This document shows positions 42,796-52,879 of a DNA stretch of 64,000 nucleotides, one piece after another. Position 1 is the first letter of the stretch; each line of letters opens with the position of its first letter. The translations under genes were made by a program, and so were the position numbers. Source of the DNA: Tupaia tana (taxonomy: Eukaryota > Chordata > Mammalia > Scandentia > Tupaiidae); contig JAKSZU010000011.1 in NCBI GenBank assembly GCA_026018925.1, positions 12,163,485 to 12,227,484 of the forward strand, read 5' to 3'. Below the pieces are notes generated by a model. That model made no database searches and was not told the DNA's origin. It saw nothing but the letters and a program-made list of their open reading frames with translations.

Positions 42796-42967
42796 CATTC
42801 ATTTATAGATTTCTTCTATGAGAGAGAGAGACAGACAGACAGAATGACAGACTCTCTCAACAGGGCCCTAGTACCACGACCTGTCGCCCACCTCAGCCAG
42901 CCGCGATCCCAGGACACCAACCCGGGACCTTCCCATGTGTGTGAGCGTGCTGCCAGAGTATGGCCCC
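42796..42967 (-). mobile_element. SINE-B, minus copy
   Basis: catttatagatttcttctat, (gaga)(caga) run, tctcaacagggccctagtac, cgacctgtcgcccacctcag, caacccgggaccttcccatg. Confidence 0.82.
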
Positions 42968-43021
42968 TGTTCCATGAACTTTTTGATGATAACTCTATAG
43001 ATGGTTTTCTCTGGCTTTTTT

Positions 43022-43198
43022 AGAAAGAATTATTTATTCAATTTTACTTATTATTATTGTCATCATCATCATTATGATTATTTTATTTCAGCAGAGAGAG
43101 AGGGGAATTGGGAAAACAAGCTGCCTGGTACAGAACTTTAACTGTCGTCAACTATGGGGGAGTCCAGCACCTCAACTCCCATGCCACTTGCTGGCCCC
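43022..43198 (-). mobile_element. SINE-D, old minus copy
   Basis: (att)n A/T tail, tttcagcagagagagagggg, aaacaagctgcctggtacag, gtccagcacctcaactccca, cacttgctggcccc. Confidence 0.78.
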
Positions 43199-43210
43199 AG
43201 TAAACTTCAG

Positions 43211-43472
43211 GGCTGACCGCGTGACCTAGTGGTTAAGGGCGCTAGATCCCACTTAACCAATGCATGATTCGAGACTCAGACCCAGCAGCTTGAGAAATAT
43301 GCCAGGAGTGCATGCGTGTGTGCCCCAGGTCCCGACAGGAAGGAGGGATGGAGGAGAAGGAACTGTGACATGATGACATTCCATCGGGGGTGCTTTCTCC
43401 GTCTCCTTCTTTTTCTGTCTCTCTGTCTCTGGCAAGTCCATGAGCTGTGTGGCAAATTTGAAAAAGAAAAAT
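43211..43472 (+). mobile_element. SINE-A, old copy
   Basis: gggctgaccgcgtgacctag, gattcgagactcagacccag, gatggaggagaaggaactgt, ctctggcaagtccatgagct, A-rich tail. Confidence 0.85.
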
Positions 43473-43636
43473 TAGGGGCCAGCATGGCGGTTGGGGTGTT
43501 GGAATCCCACATGGCTGACCATGGTTCGAGTCTCAGACCTGCTGGCTTTCTTTCTCACTTTTCCTTTGTCTCTGATTGAGTGCACATGTGCTGTAGCAAA
43601 TTGGAAAATAATAATAATAATAAATAAAATTAAGTA
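43473..43636 (+). mobile_element. SINE-D, plus copy
   Basis: ggggccagcatggcggttgg, ggttcgagtctcagacctgc, tttctttctcacttttcctt, gtgcacatgtgctgtagcaa, (ataata) tail. It has no middle block. Confidence 0.88.
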
Positions 43637-43642
43637 ATTCTT

Positions 43643-43907
43643 TTTTGGGGGGGGGAGGTTTTTGCTATAGGGCGCGTGCGCTCGCCAGACAGACAGAGAG
43701 AGACAGAGAGACAGAAAGCGAGAAATCTCCAGGTGGGATGGCCACGCCGCAATCTCTTCTCCTCCATTCCCCTCTCGGGATCTTGGGCACGCACGCACGC
43801 ACACGTGCCTGGCGTAAGTTTTAAGCCACCGGGTCCGGGACGCGAACCGCGGTCGACTACGTGGGAGTCCAGCAACACAGCCATTACGCTAACTGCTGGT
43901 TCCCAAT
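43643..43907 (-). mobile_element. SINE-A, young copy
   Basis: ttttgctatagggcgcgtgc, reduced palindrome region (aatctccaggtgggatgg), full head cgcggtcgactacgtggg, ctgctggttccc. Perfect TSD attaagtaattctt at 43629-43642 and 43908-43921, in the tail of the previous SINE-D. Confidence 0.96.
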
Positions 43908-43921
43908 ATTAAGTAATTCTT

Positions 43922-44497
43922 AAAAAAAAGAAGAAGAAGAGTTAAATGTCACATAACATACAGTGAAAACTGGGTCAGTGTCAGCTTCATCTCTGAATCC
44001 CTGTTCTGGTTGCCAGAGTGATCTGGACGCCGGTGAACAAAGTCCCATCCAGCTCTTTGCAGATCCCCGGCGTTACGGAGTGTTTTACATCGCAGTCTGC
44101 CGCGGTGTACGTTAATTACTTCTGCTAGGTTCGCACAGCAGGCCCGCGGCTTTGGCTGCTGCTGTACTTGGTGGTCCTGTGGATTTCAGGCTTCAGAGCC
44201 CACAGAGAGCATGTGGAGTGACGGGGCCGCTGGCAAGCGCATCACCCCGTGAGTGATTTCCTCGGGGACCAGTGAGGAGGAGAAAGCCTCGCTCCCTTTG
44301 CTGACTGGCGCCTTTCTGTGCTCTCGGAGAGTGTCCCTTCTGTAGTGGCTCTGAGAGTACAAGTGCTCCCACGGCTGCTCCTGAGTCCCTGGGAGGCCTG
44401 TGGGCCACTCGCGCCCCGACATCCAGCTCTTCCAGGGCGAGCCCATCGGCCTCTGACTTCCCGGGTTAAAGCAGGTGCAGAAATGCCGAACGTTTGT
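43922..44497. other. Single-copy intron upstream of the exon
   Basis: Relatively CpG-containing (about 44040-44240) and free of recognised repeats. An alternative promoter close to the exon cannot be excluded. Confidence 0.45.
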
Positions 44498-44521
44498 GAC
44501 CTTCTCTTTCCTCTCCAACAG
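44498..44521 (+). other. GAS7: 3' splice site of the GAS7 WW exon
   Basis: A pyrimidine tract (cttctctttcctctcc) runs directly into aacag, with AG at 44520-44521, just before the conserved KPGMV codons. This fixes the exon start. Confidence 0.92.
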
Positions 44522-44642
44522 AAGCCTGGAATGGTCCCCCCTCCGCCCGGAGAGGAGAGCCAGAGCGTCGTCCTTCCCCCGGGCTGGCAGAGCTACTTGT
44601 CCCCGCAGGGCCGGCGCTACTATGTCAACACGACGACCAATG
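44522..44642 (+). CDS. GAS7: GAS7 internal exon encoding the start of the WW domain
   Basis: This is a 121-bp exon: 40 codons plus one base, so it starts in phase 0 and ends in phase 1. It begins KPGMVPPPPGEESQ and continues through LPPGW, GRRYYVN and TTTN. That is the N-terminal half of a WW domain: the first Trp is residue 22 of the exon, the aromatic YYV is at 33-35 and the Asn at 36. The second WW tryptophan must lie in the next exon, which is outside the window or not found. The order of a Pro-rich PPPPG run followed by this WW sequence is distinctive of GAS7 (growth arrest-specific 7), a cytoplasmic actin- and membrane-associated WW/F-BAR adaptor expressed in neurons. The reading frame is intact and there is a good acceptor and donor. 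The usual WW His after YYxN is replaced by Thr, which I remember as normal for GAS7. Two or so conservative differences from the human protein (Ser and Val before LPPGW) rest on memory. Confidence 0.95.
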
Positions 44643-44648
44643 GTGAGT
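44643..44648 (+). other. GAS7: 5' splice site of the GAS7 WW exon
   Basis: gtgagt follows AAT-G, a near-consensus donor. It splits a Glu codon (G|AN) after the TTTN residues, as expected for the GAS7 exon junction before ETTW. Confidence 0.92.
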
Positions 44649-44702
44649 CCCTCACAGGCCCAGCTTTCTGTCTCTCTAGAGGGGTGCTTTCCTTTTCTGT
44701 TT

Positions 44703-44884
44703 AAAAAATTTTTACTTATTTATTCCATGAGCAAGAGAGACAGCACCCCCAAACAGAAGCCCTGTGCCATGACCTACCCCAGTGCACTCAGAAAGGTTCT
44801 GAGTCCTGAAGCCAGAACCTTCCCATGTCGTTCAGCCTTGAAGAGCATCACGTTTTACTGCTCCGCCACTGTCTGTCCCCCACC
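44703..44884 (-). mobile_element. SINE-B, about 60 bp after the exon
   Basis: tttttacttatttattccat, gcaagagagacagcaccccc, agccctgtgccatgacctac, aaccttcccatgtcgttcag, cacgttttactgctccgcca. Confidence 0.88.
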
Positions 44885-45147
44885 TCTCCCCGTCCCCCGT
44901 AGAGGGGCAGTTCTTTTTTCTCCCTCCTCCACCTCCCTGTTTCGGGGACTTTATTATTTATTTATTTTTAAGAACAAATCTGTACTCAGAGACAACAATA
45001 AATCAATAAATTCTTACCTTCCCCACAGTGTTGAGTGGTAAGGATCTGAGTCTGGGTCATGCTTCAAGGTCTGAGTCATCCTGGAACGCTGGGCATTTTT
45101 TTTTTTTTTTTTTGAACCCCATCTCATGGTCTAGGGCTAGGTGGTTC

Positions 45148-45429
45148 TTTTTGTTTGTTTGTTTTCCTTTTTTTGTTGTTTTCTTTTTTAAGAGAGAGAT
45201 TTTTGCTATTGGGTGCATGCGCTCACTGGAGAGACAAAGAGACAGAAAGTGAGAAATCATCCCCCAGGGGAATGGCCATGCTGCAATCCCTTCTTCATTC
45301 TCCTCTTGAGATTTTGGGCATGCACGCACATGCATCTGGTATGAGTTTTAAGTTGCCAGGTCCAGGACTCAGATCATGGTCGACTACGTGGGAGTCTAGC
45401 AATGGAACCATGACACCATCTTTTGGTCG
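45148..45429 (-). mobile_element. SINE-A
   Basis: T/G-rich tail, atttttgctattgggtgcat, gaaatcatcccccaggggaa, ccaggtccaggactcagatc, atcttttggtcg. Target ctagggct(a/g)g at 45131 and 45430. Confidence 0.92.
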
Positions 45430-45433
45430 CTAG

Positions 45434-46515
45434 GGCTGGGTTTTTCAAACAAGATCTTAAAAGATTTGGGGGGTCAACTTGGTTTGACTCAAGTCAAACA
45501 GATTAAGCTCCTGCATGATTGTTGGAACTTTGACTGTATTGACACTCAAACTCCAACACAGGCATTGCAAATGTTGGGGTTTCCCTAATTTCATGACTAC
45601 ATCTTTTCCTCACTGGTTGACATTCCTTAGAACATGCTTTGGGAAATTCTGAACTGCTACTTATGGGTTATTTGACCCCTGAAGACAACATAGGCTCCAT
45701 GTGTGTTTCTGAGTTGAGCAGAACTGCATCCCAACACCCCCAATTATTACAGACTTCCTAGGCCTTCAGAATGACTCCAGGATCCCCAGGTCAAAGGCCG
45801 TGAGTTTATACGTTGAGGGTGACGTGGTTCTCTGACAAGGTGAGCAGGGTGCAGTTGCAGGCTGTGATCTTGGGTGGGGCAGGGCAAACCAGCTGATCAC
45901 CTTGTGTCTGAAGCTCTGTTTTCCCAAGTAACTTTCCAGGAGAGAGTGGAGAGGACCGAAATAAAGAAGGTTAGATTTGGTAGGGATCATTGACATGTGT
46001 GCCGAGGCTGATGTGAAATTCTGCCAAATCCGCCTGTTGGCTCCACCTCGGTTTCTCACCTCTCTCGCCTGTGGCCACTTGACCTCATGGTCACCTCTTT
46101 CCACCTGGACAGATCGTTACTGAGGGTTATGATCGTGAGCCTGTGTTTGGAGGGGTCCTGGGGCCCAGAGAGCCAACCGCTGTTTAGAGAAAACCAAAGT
46201 GCAGCTGACAGCTGCCACTCTGGGCGGTGAGTTTACTCATAGTTCCCTGGCAACCTGACCTTCTTCGGGCCCAAGAAGGGTGTTTTAGTTTAAAGGGTAA
46301 CCGGAGTTTCTAGGAAAAGGGAAGAAACATTCTTTCTGACCGTTCTAATTTACGCTTCCTCAAAACGAGCACGTGAGGAGCTTCCTGCTGTTATGTGAGA
46401 CTGGACGTTTCAGGGGAGAGGGTGTTTACATGTAGCCCGCATCTGTAAGGTGCAGAGTTGAGACCGCAGGATTCAAGAATTGGCCCTGAATTAGGCACAC
46501 TATTGCAAGGAGTAG
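45434..46515. other. Single-copy intron
   Basis: No repeat or exon. gttccctggcaac at 46242-46254 is a weak X-box-like site. Confidence 0.45.
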
Positions 46516-46531
46516 AAAATATGGCTTTTTA

Positions 46532-46785
46532 TTTACTTATTTTTAAGGTTTTTGCCAGAGCGGGTGCACTCTCCAGAGAGACAGAGACAATGAGGGGGAA
46601 AGTGAGAAATCACCCCCTGAGGGGATGGCCAAGCTGCAATCCCTTCTCTTCCGTTCTTTTCCTGGGATTTTGGGCATGTACACACACATGTTTAGTGTGA
46701 TTTTTCAAGCCACCAGGTCTGGGACTCGAACCACAGTCAGCCATGTGGAAGTCCATTGTCAACCACTACACCACCTGCTGGCCCC
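46532..46785 (-). mobile_element. SINE-A
   Basis: ttaaggtttttgccagagcg, atcaccccctgaggggatgg, ttttcctgggattttgggca, ccacctgctggcccc. TSD aaaatatggcttttt / aaaatgtggctttta from 46516 and 46786. Confidence 0.94.
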
Positions 46786-46814
46786 AAAATGTGGCTTTTA
46801 AAAATCAGCATCTT

Positions 46815-46965
46815 GGCAGCCAGCAGGTGGCATGGTGGTTAAGGCACTGGACTCCCACATGGCCAAGGGTAATCCAGGTCCCAGACCCGACGACTTACTT
46901 TCTCACTTTCTCCCTCTCTCTCTGGTGACCACATGTGCCCTGTAGCAAAATTTAAAGAATTAATG
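46815..46965 (+). mobile_element. SINE-A deletion form
   Basis: Head cagccagcaggtggcatggt, then cagacccgacgactt joins directly to actttctcactttctccc, and the 3' end gaccacatgtgccctgtagc is of SINE-A type. It lacks the middle block but keeps the A end, linking the two forms. Confidence 0.88.
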
Positions 46966-46971
46966 ATGATT

Positions 46972-47215
46972 AGGACCAGCAGGTGGCATAATGGTTACGT
47001 TGCTGGACTCCTACATACTTAACCGCAGTTCAAATCCCAGACCCAGTGGCTTAAAACTCACACTGAGATCCCAAGAGGAAAATGGAGGAGAAGAGATTGC
47101 AGCATGGCTACCCCCCCACGGGGGATGATTTCTCACTTTCTATCTCTCTGTCTCTTCAGCGAGCCTATGTGCCCTATTTCAAAAATCTCACTCTTAAAAA
47201 AGAAATGATGAATGA
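46972..47215 (+). mobile_element. SINE-A
   Basis: taggaccagcaggtggcata, gttcaaatcccagacccag, aagaggaaaatggaggagaa, cccccccacgggggatgatt. With the preceding copy it lies between aaaatcagcatctt (from 46801) and aaaatcaacatctt (47235-47248). Confidence 0.92.
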
Positions 47216-47235
47216 AATTAAATAATCCTTTAAAA

Positions 47236-47590
47236 AAATCAACATCTTTATTATTTTTCTTTTCAATTATAGAATGGTGTTTTCTCAGGGTAAATCATTC
47301 AATAACTACAAAGGGGTTTCAAATAAAAAGTAAAAATCCTTGGCCCCATTCTCTGGATCTACTTACCATAAATAGTCTAGATATCCATATTCTCTCGTCT
47401 TCTGAACATACATACACTTATTCTTTTAAAGTAAATTGGAAAATACTATCTGGGTTGTCCATTAAATTACTGTGGCAGTGCGTTGTGGCTACCTTGGCAT
47501 ACTTTGTACATTTCAGTCTGACTTGTCCCTTTTAATAGCTGCATGATGCCCATTGCATGAATATGCTCCCATTCATTTAACCAGCACTGT
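47236..47590. repeat. Old A/T-rich LINE-like fragment
   Basis: ttcaataactacaaaggggt, tatccatattctctcgtctt, tttaatagctgcatgatgcc and cattgcatgaatatgctccc look like an old L1 3' region in reverse. Family uncertain. Confidence 0.45.
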
Positions 47591-47821
47591 GCTTACTCAT
47601 GGATGTTAAAGTCACAATTACATCGAGAGACAGTATCTGACAGTCTTTTTCTGGGGTTCGGACTTCTGCATGTCTCTGGGTCTGAGCTTTCTGGTGGACC
47701 TGGGAGATGGTCCCCAGGAGGCCCTAGGTGAGGAGTCAGTGAACTTGATTTGTGAAAGATCTACGAGTGAATATTCTAGATTTTGATGATTATATGTTTC
47801 TGCAACAGGCTTTTATTTCTA

Positions 47822-48073
47822 TTTTTTTTGAGAGATTTTTGTTATAGGGCACATGCACTTACTGAAGAGAGAGAGAGACACAGAAAGTGGGAAATCATTC
47901 CCACAGGAGAATGGCCATCCCGTAATCCCTTCTTCTTCATTCTCCTCTCAGGACTTGGGGCATGCACGCACATATGCTCAGAGTGAGTGTCAAGCCACCA
48001 GGTCCAGGACTAGAACCTTGGGCGATCACATGGGAGTCCAGTACCTTAACCACTTTGCCACTTGCTGGGGGCC
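47822..48073 (-). mobile_element. SINE-A
   Basis: tgagagatttttgttatagg, cacatgcacttactgaagag, catcccgtaatcccttcttc, caccaggtccaggactagaa, ttgccacttgctgggggcc. Confidence 0.9.
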
Positions 48074-48079
48074 TGTTTT

Positions 48080-48304
48080 TCTTTTTCTTTCTTTCCTTTT
48101 TTTAAATTTGTTTCTTGAATGAGGCAGAGAGACAGAGAGAAAGACGAGCACCTCCAATAAGGTCTTTAGACCATGATCATCCCCTAGTCTCAGCCAGCCC
48201 AGATCGTGGGCATATGCCCTGAGTGCTCAGGGAGGCCCCAGTATGCGAACCGGGGACCTTCCCATGTGGGTCTAGCTGCATTACCTCTGGCCACTGCCCA
48301 GCCT
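48080..48304 (-). mobile_element. SINE-B, minus copy
   Basis: aatttgtttcttgaatgagg, cctccaataaggtctttaga, ccctagtctcagccagccca, gcgaaccggggaccttccca, ctgcccagcc. It abuts the SINE-A before it. Confidence 0.88.
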
Positions 48305-48520
48305 CTCTGTCAGCGCTACTCAATCCTACCGTTGTAGCGTGCCAACAACCATAGACAGTGTGTAAGTGAATGAAGCTGTGTTCCAATAAAACTATTTATG
48401 GACTCTGAAATAACTTGTATGTGTTATGAAATACTCTTCCTCTTGGAATTTTTTTCCTGGCCATTTTAAAATGTAGCACGATCTTCGTTCCTGAGTTCAC
48501 TGGCTGCCAGCCCCTGGCCT
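48305..48520 (+). mobile_element. hAT-type non-autonomous element
   Basis: gctactcaatcctaccgttg, tagcgtgccaacaaccatag, tgaagctgtgttccaataaa. These match a common hAT-Charlie-type MITE region; the exact name is uncertain. Confidence 0.6.
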
Positions 48521-48624
48521 GGTCTCCGTGATCTGCTGGCTGCAACAGGACTGGTCCTGCTTACCCTTTCCCTCCATCTCTTTCGTGCTGAGGGTAATCC
48601 CGGCTCCTTGGTCTTCCATTCTAC

Positions 48625-49310
48625 ACACACATCAGTTTATTCATTAGTTGTTTAATTCATTATGTGTCTGTTTGATTGATGAATCACTCATTCAACACAC
48701 ACTGTCGAACCTTAGATGAGTGTCAGGCAGAGTGAGTGCTATGTGCTGGATATTAAGAAGAAAGACGCAGTCCATCCTTAAGGTACTCTTCTTCTTCTTC
48801 TTTTTTTTTTTTAGAGAGAGATATTTCTACTATAGGGCATGTGCACTTGCTGGAGAAACAGAGAGAGAGAGAGAGAGTGAGAAATCACCCCCCAGGGGGA
48901 TGGCCATGCTGCAGTTCCTTCTCCTCCAATCTCTCTCGGGATCTTGGGCATGCATGCCCTTAAAACTTGAAAGTTTTAAGCTGCCAGGTCCGGGGTTTGA
49001 ACCGTGGTCGACTACATGGAAATCCAGCGACATAACCGTTACCCCATCTTCTGGTCCTGGTACTCATCTTCTTATATTGAAACAGATTTTAAATGAATTC
49101 CTACTGGGTTACGATCATGAGAAGAGCTGTGAAGGAGAAGGGTGTTTTAAGAGGATGCTGCAGAGAGATCCTGAGAAGTCAAGGGGGGCTTCCTAAAGGA
49201 GGAGGTACCTTTTCATTAGGATGGAAAGATAAGAAAGGGGCTGGGGATGGCAAATGCTTTCTTGATAGGAAAGTCAGTCATTGTGAACATACTGTGAACA
49301 TCTCGTTAAA
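48625..49310 (+). mobile_element. L2 fragment interrupted by a SINE
   Basis: tcattcaacacacactgtcg, gagtgctatgtgctggatat and cgcagtccatccttaagg on the left, gggcttcctaaaggaggagg and ggatggaaagataag on the right, are successive L2 3' motifs. Confidence 0.65.
48796..49056 (-). mobile_element. SINE-A inside L2
   Basis: gatatttctactatagggca, caccccccagggggatggcc, cggggtttgaaccgtggtcg, accccatcttctggtcc. Flanks ggtactcttcttctt and ggtactcatcttctt. Confidence 0.93.
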
Positions 49311-49925
49311 GATGTTGCTGTGTAGTCCAAGGGGGTGGGAAGCAGCTATCTTTCTGAATCTCTTCTGGAAATTCTTTCTCAGGCCTGTTTTGTTTGGCTG
49401 CTGTGACGATTTTAAAATTTTTGAAGCTGACTGTCTTTCTGCAAGAATGTACCTATCCGGATAGCCACTCATTCTTTTCATACCTGTGTTTTTCCTGACT
49501 CCTGAAGGCACTAGAGTCTGCCTCCTCCCTGCTCAGTCACCCGCATCCACCTTTCTGCCTGGACTTTCAGTCTCTGTGCCCACGTGGCTGGGGCCAGGAC
49601 TGCAGGCTGAGGCATGCGCTCCCTCCCCGCGGGGGAGACAGTTCATGGACGCGCCGGGCCACCGCCCAAGAGGGGTAGCCACTACGGTAAGCTACCGCAA
49701 GCCATTCCTCTCTCCATTGTCTCTTCATTGTCTACCTTTCTTCCAGATACTTCTAGCCCCCCCTCTTTAAGCCCTCATTCATCTCTTCTCTCCCAGAAGG
49801 CAGGAGGCGTTCTGTCCCCCGTTTTAACACCATTCACGAATATAACCAGTTGAAAATTGAATTTATATTCTCATGACCATGTTCTGGCTACTCAGCTCAT
49901 TTTCGTACCTGTTTCAGATTTTACG
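49311..49925. other. Single-copy intron, no feature recognised
   Basis: CG-rich patch at about 49610-49690 with a chance donor-like gtaagc; no protein family match. Confidence 0.45.
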
Positions 49926-50520
49926 GTTGGGCACCATCGCCGTGCTAGGCGCTGCGCTGGGCTCTGGGGTTGGAAAATCAAATAGGACACCTTCTCTGCT
50001 TTCAGAGACCGTAGTTCTAATGGGGTCGGGGGCACACAGACGCCTTTAAGTGTTACAGGGATTGGCGTGGACATCTGAGGGCTCAAGGAAGGGAGTGAGC
50101 GACTGATCTGAGTATCAAACGCGTCTTTGAGGAGAGTTCCCTTGACTCGGGCATTCACAATGGAGGTTCCGGCCTGGGTGAAGGCACGGCGGCCTGAGAG
50201 AGGCAGATGCGTGAGCATCAGGAAGGCACAGAGATGAAAGAAGGCGAGGGGTCTCATCTACCTAAGCCTCTCAAGACGTTTTGAGGAGTTGGGGCTTTGT
50301 CCTGTGGGCCAGGGGAAGCCATGGAACGTTCCCCAGCAGTGCCATGACACGACTGGAATGTAGCGGCACGGTCGCTTGTGCAGCAGTGGAGGATTTAAGG
50401 GCAGTAAGCGTGGAGTCCGACAGACTAAATGAGAAAAGAAATAATGAGGTCAAACACCAAGTCTGCAGCAGGGGCTGGGGAGGAGGAGTAGAATCTGTCA
50501 GATAAGCTGTGGCAGGCCGG
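49926..50520 (+). repeat. L2-like fragment
   Basis: cgtgctaggcgctgcgctgg, tctgctttcagagaccgtag, ggctttgtcctgtgggccag and atggaacgttccccagcagt resemble old L2 or a similar ancient LINE. The extent is approximate. Confidence 0.45.
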
Positions 50521-51486
50521 GGTAGGGAGCACTCTGATCCCTCCCGCTTTTTTGCTTCATGCGATGGGGTCATGCAGCAAGAATACAGAGGAATGGGTGT
50601 GGAAGAAAGAAAATGAATTCTTGTTGAGAATTCTTGTTCCTTGGGAGACATTCAGGAAGAGAAGGCTGGCATATGTTTGGATGCATGGATTAGTGACTCG
50701 GGGGCCAGAGAATGTGGGAGCCGCATAGGTGCATGGCCTGGCACCCAGAGAACAGGATAGATCCCATCCGTCCTTTGCCTGGTCACCATTGTTCAGGGAC
50801 CAACCCACCCAAGTACACATGGTGGCTTAGAATTTGCGTTTGTTTCATCAGCAAGTAGATGGGGTCGTGAGAATGCAGGCGATCGCTCAGGGAAGCCGAT
50901 AGGTGGGAGCCCGGCAGCACAGAGTGGAAGAGAGTGGCCAACGAGGCTTTGCAGGAGTTGTCAGAAATCTGAGGCATCCAGAAGGCAGTGCCAAAGAAGG
51001 GAAAAAAAAAGATTGTTAAAAGGAGAAGTCAGGGACAGACTGAACTACGGATTAGATTTACGGTAGGGGTGATATTGTAAGTCATTTAAGAAAGCACAGG
51101 TTATTTAGAACGTAGGTGCTGGGCCGGAGCGTAAGCCAATGCACTGATGACTGTGGCTTACCACTGACTTAGTGGGTAAGTCAATGCGATGAGGCTGTTG
51201 CTTTCATATAAACTCACCAAAGTCATCAGGGCATACTTTATAAGACTTCAGAAAGTCCCCATCTGCCCCCAAAGCGTGTGGCTTTCCAGGTACTCTGTCA
51301 CGTAGAGTGGCTCTCAGTTCAGCCCCACGATCTCTAGGAGTTCCGGTGTTGGGGAATTGCTTACCCCGCACTATCTGGGAAAGTGCTCCATTCCCACCAA
51401 AAGTTCACTCTTTTGCTAAAAATTGGGATTATGTTTCAGTCTGGGTAGTGAACTATTTTCAATAGCCTACCTATCAAGGCTCCTGA
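50521..51486. other. Single-copy intron, no feature recognised
   Basis: No classified repeat or exon. Confidence 0.45.
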
Positions 51487-51850
51487 ACTAGTGTTAAGGG
51501 GACCGTTTTAGTCTGTTTGGACTGCTATAACAAAATAGAGTATGCTGGTGGCTTATAAACAACAAAAATTAATTTCTCACAGTGCTAGAAGCTAGGAAGT
51601 CCAAGGTCTAGGAGCCAACAGATTCAGTGTCTGGGGAAATGCCTCCTTTCTGGTTCATCCTTGCCGTATTTTGACATGGTACAAGGGAGCAAACAAGCTC
51701 CCTTAAGCCTCTTTTATAAAGGTACTATTCCCATGAGGGCATGATCTAATCACTTCCTAAAGGGTCCCACCTCTTAATACTATCACATTGGGGATTAAAG
51801 TCAACATATGAATTTTGGGAGGATGCAAACATTCAGACCATAGTAGGAAT
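51487..51850 (-). mobile_element. MaLR-type LTR (ERVL-MaLR), reverse
   Basis: ttttagtctgtttggactgc, tataacaaaatagagtatgc, gtggcttataaacaacaaaa, agtgctagaagctaggaagt, tgatctaatcacttcctaaa and caacatatgaattttgggag are an MST/MLT1-type LTR read in reverse. No internal retroviral sequence accompanies it. Class is firm, subfamily is not. Confidence 0.75.
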
Positions 51851-52859
51851 TGTATTTCAAGAGAGACAGCAGACCACATTGCTTGTTCCTTTTATGATCG
51901 GAAGGCTAAATATGCATGCTTAATCACTTAACAATGATGTGGTCATAGGTATTCAGGTCCTCTTTTTAGAAAGACACTAACCTTTTAAATATTGGTTAAG
52001 GTACATTTTACCAAAAAAAAAAAAAAAAAAAAAGATTCATTTTACCATTTGGACATTGTAAGGGTATCTAAGACCAATATAGAAGGCCGGGGCTCATTTT
52101 ATTTAATGGAAGAGTCAGTACTTTACGTATTTACTAATCTTTGTATACTTTAGCAGCTTTTTAAATTTTTATCTGTGTATTTCATGTATAAAGAAAGAGG
52201 TGATTCAGGGGATATCTTAGCTCTCTTTGGCTAGAGAGCAGAGCCTGAGACAAGCATTAATTTTTACACTTTTTTTCCTTTTTAAATAAAAAAGAAGTAT
52301 CAGCCTAGATCAGTGAGGGCGGGTAAGAGAGAGAGATCGGAGCCAAGAAAGATGCCGGGATACTGGCTAGAATTTAACAACGAAATGCAAAGGGGCCCAG
52401 CTGGCCACTCAGAAGATGTGTTCATTTCCCTGGAAGGCTTGCCGAAAGCAACCATGCCTTCATGTGATCCATGGAAGAGCCGAGATGTTTTTTCTGCTCA
52501 CCTCCCTCTCATCACCTAGTAACCACTGGCCAAGCTTCTCATCTTGGAGAGCTGTTTGCCCGACACATGTGGCTTGCACTGTCTGGCCCCCAGCATCCTT
52601 TCAGAAAGCCTGACTCCACCCCACCAGAGGGAGGCTTCATTCAAGCCCACGGTGGGTGGTCAGCAGAGCATGGCTGAGGTATCAAGTACTGGAGTATAGA
52701 AGAGGTGCTTGAGGAAGCCCCGTGCCCAGTGTGTGTGTCCCAGTGCAGAGACTCCGAGGACTGAACGCTGTGCACGTCTCCTCCTCTGTCTAGTGTCAGA
52801 CGGTGATGACTTGATCGTTCATCAAAGTGGGTTTCAGTGACCAGTGACTTTCATCCTGT
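51851..52859. other. Single-copy intron with a poly-A patch
   Basis: A22 at about 52013-52033. No exon or classified repeat. Confidence 0.45.
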
Positions 52860-52879
52860 AGTCATAGGAGACCTTCCAG

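Larger units (their letters stand above)
1..44521 (+). other. GAS7: GAS7 intron upstream of the WW exon (partial)
   Basis: This stretch lies 5' of the WW exon on the same strand, and I found no other exon in it. Inference: it is the 3' part of one very long GAS7 intron, since GAS7 is known for introns of tens of kilobases. It holds SINEs, L1M, L2, MIR, MER5A and Tigger copies listed individually, plus single-copy DNA. An alternative first exon of a short isoform could be hidden here, because a non-coding or very short first exon would not be visible from sequence alone. Confidence 0.75.

Noticed and set aside
49600-49690. CG-rich patch with gtaagc, considered as another exon
   Set aside because: The upstream frame does not match GAS7 or any domain I know, and there is no convincing acceptor.
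51487-51850. Endogenous retrovirus with coding potential
   Set aside because: Only a solo MaLR-type LTR is present; no gag, pol or env-like frame lies beside it. The same holds for 59457-59892.
52013-52033. Poly-A tail of a retrogene
   Set aside because: The sequence upstream has no open frame or recognisable transcript; the short cattttacc on both sides is weak.
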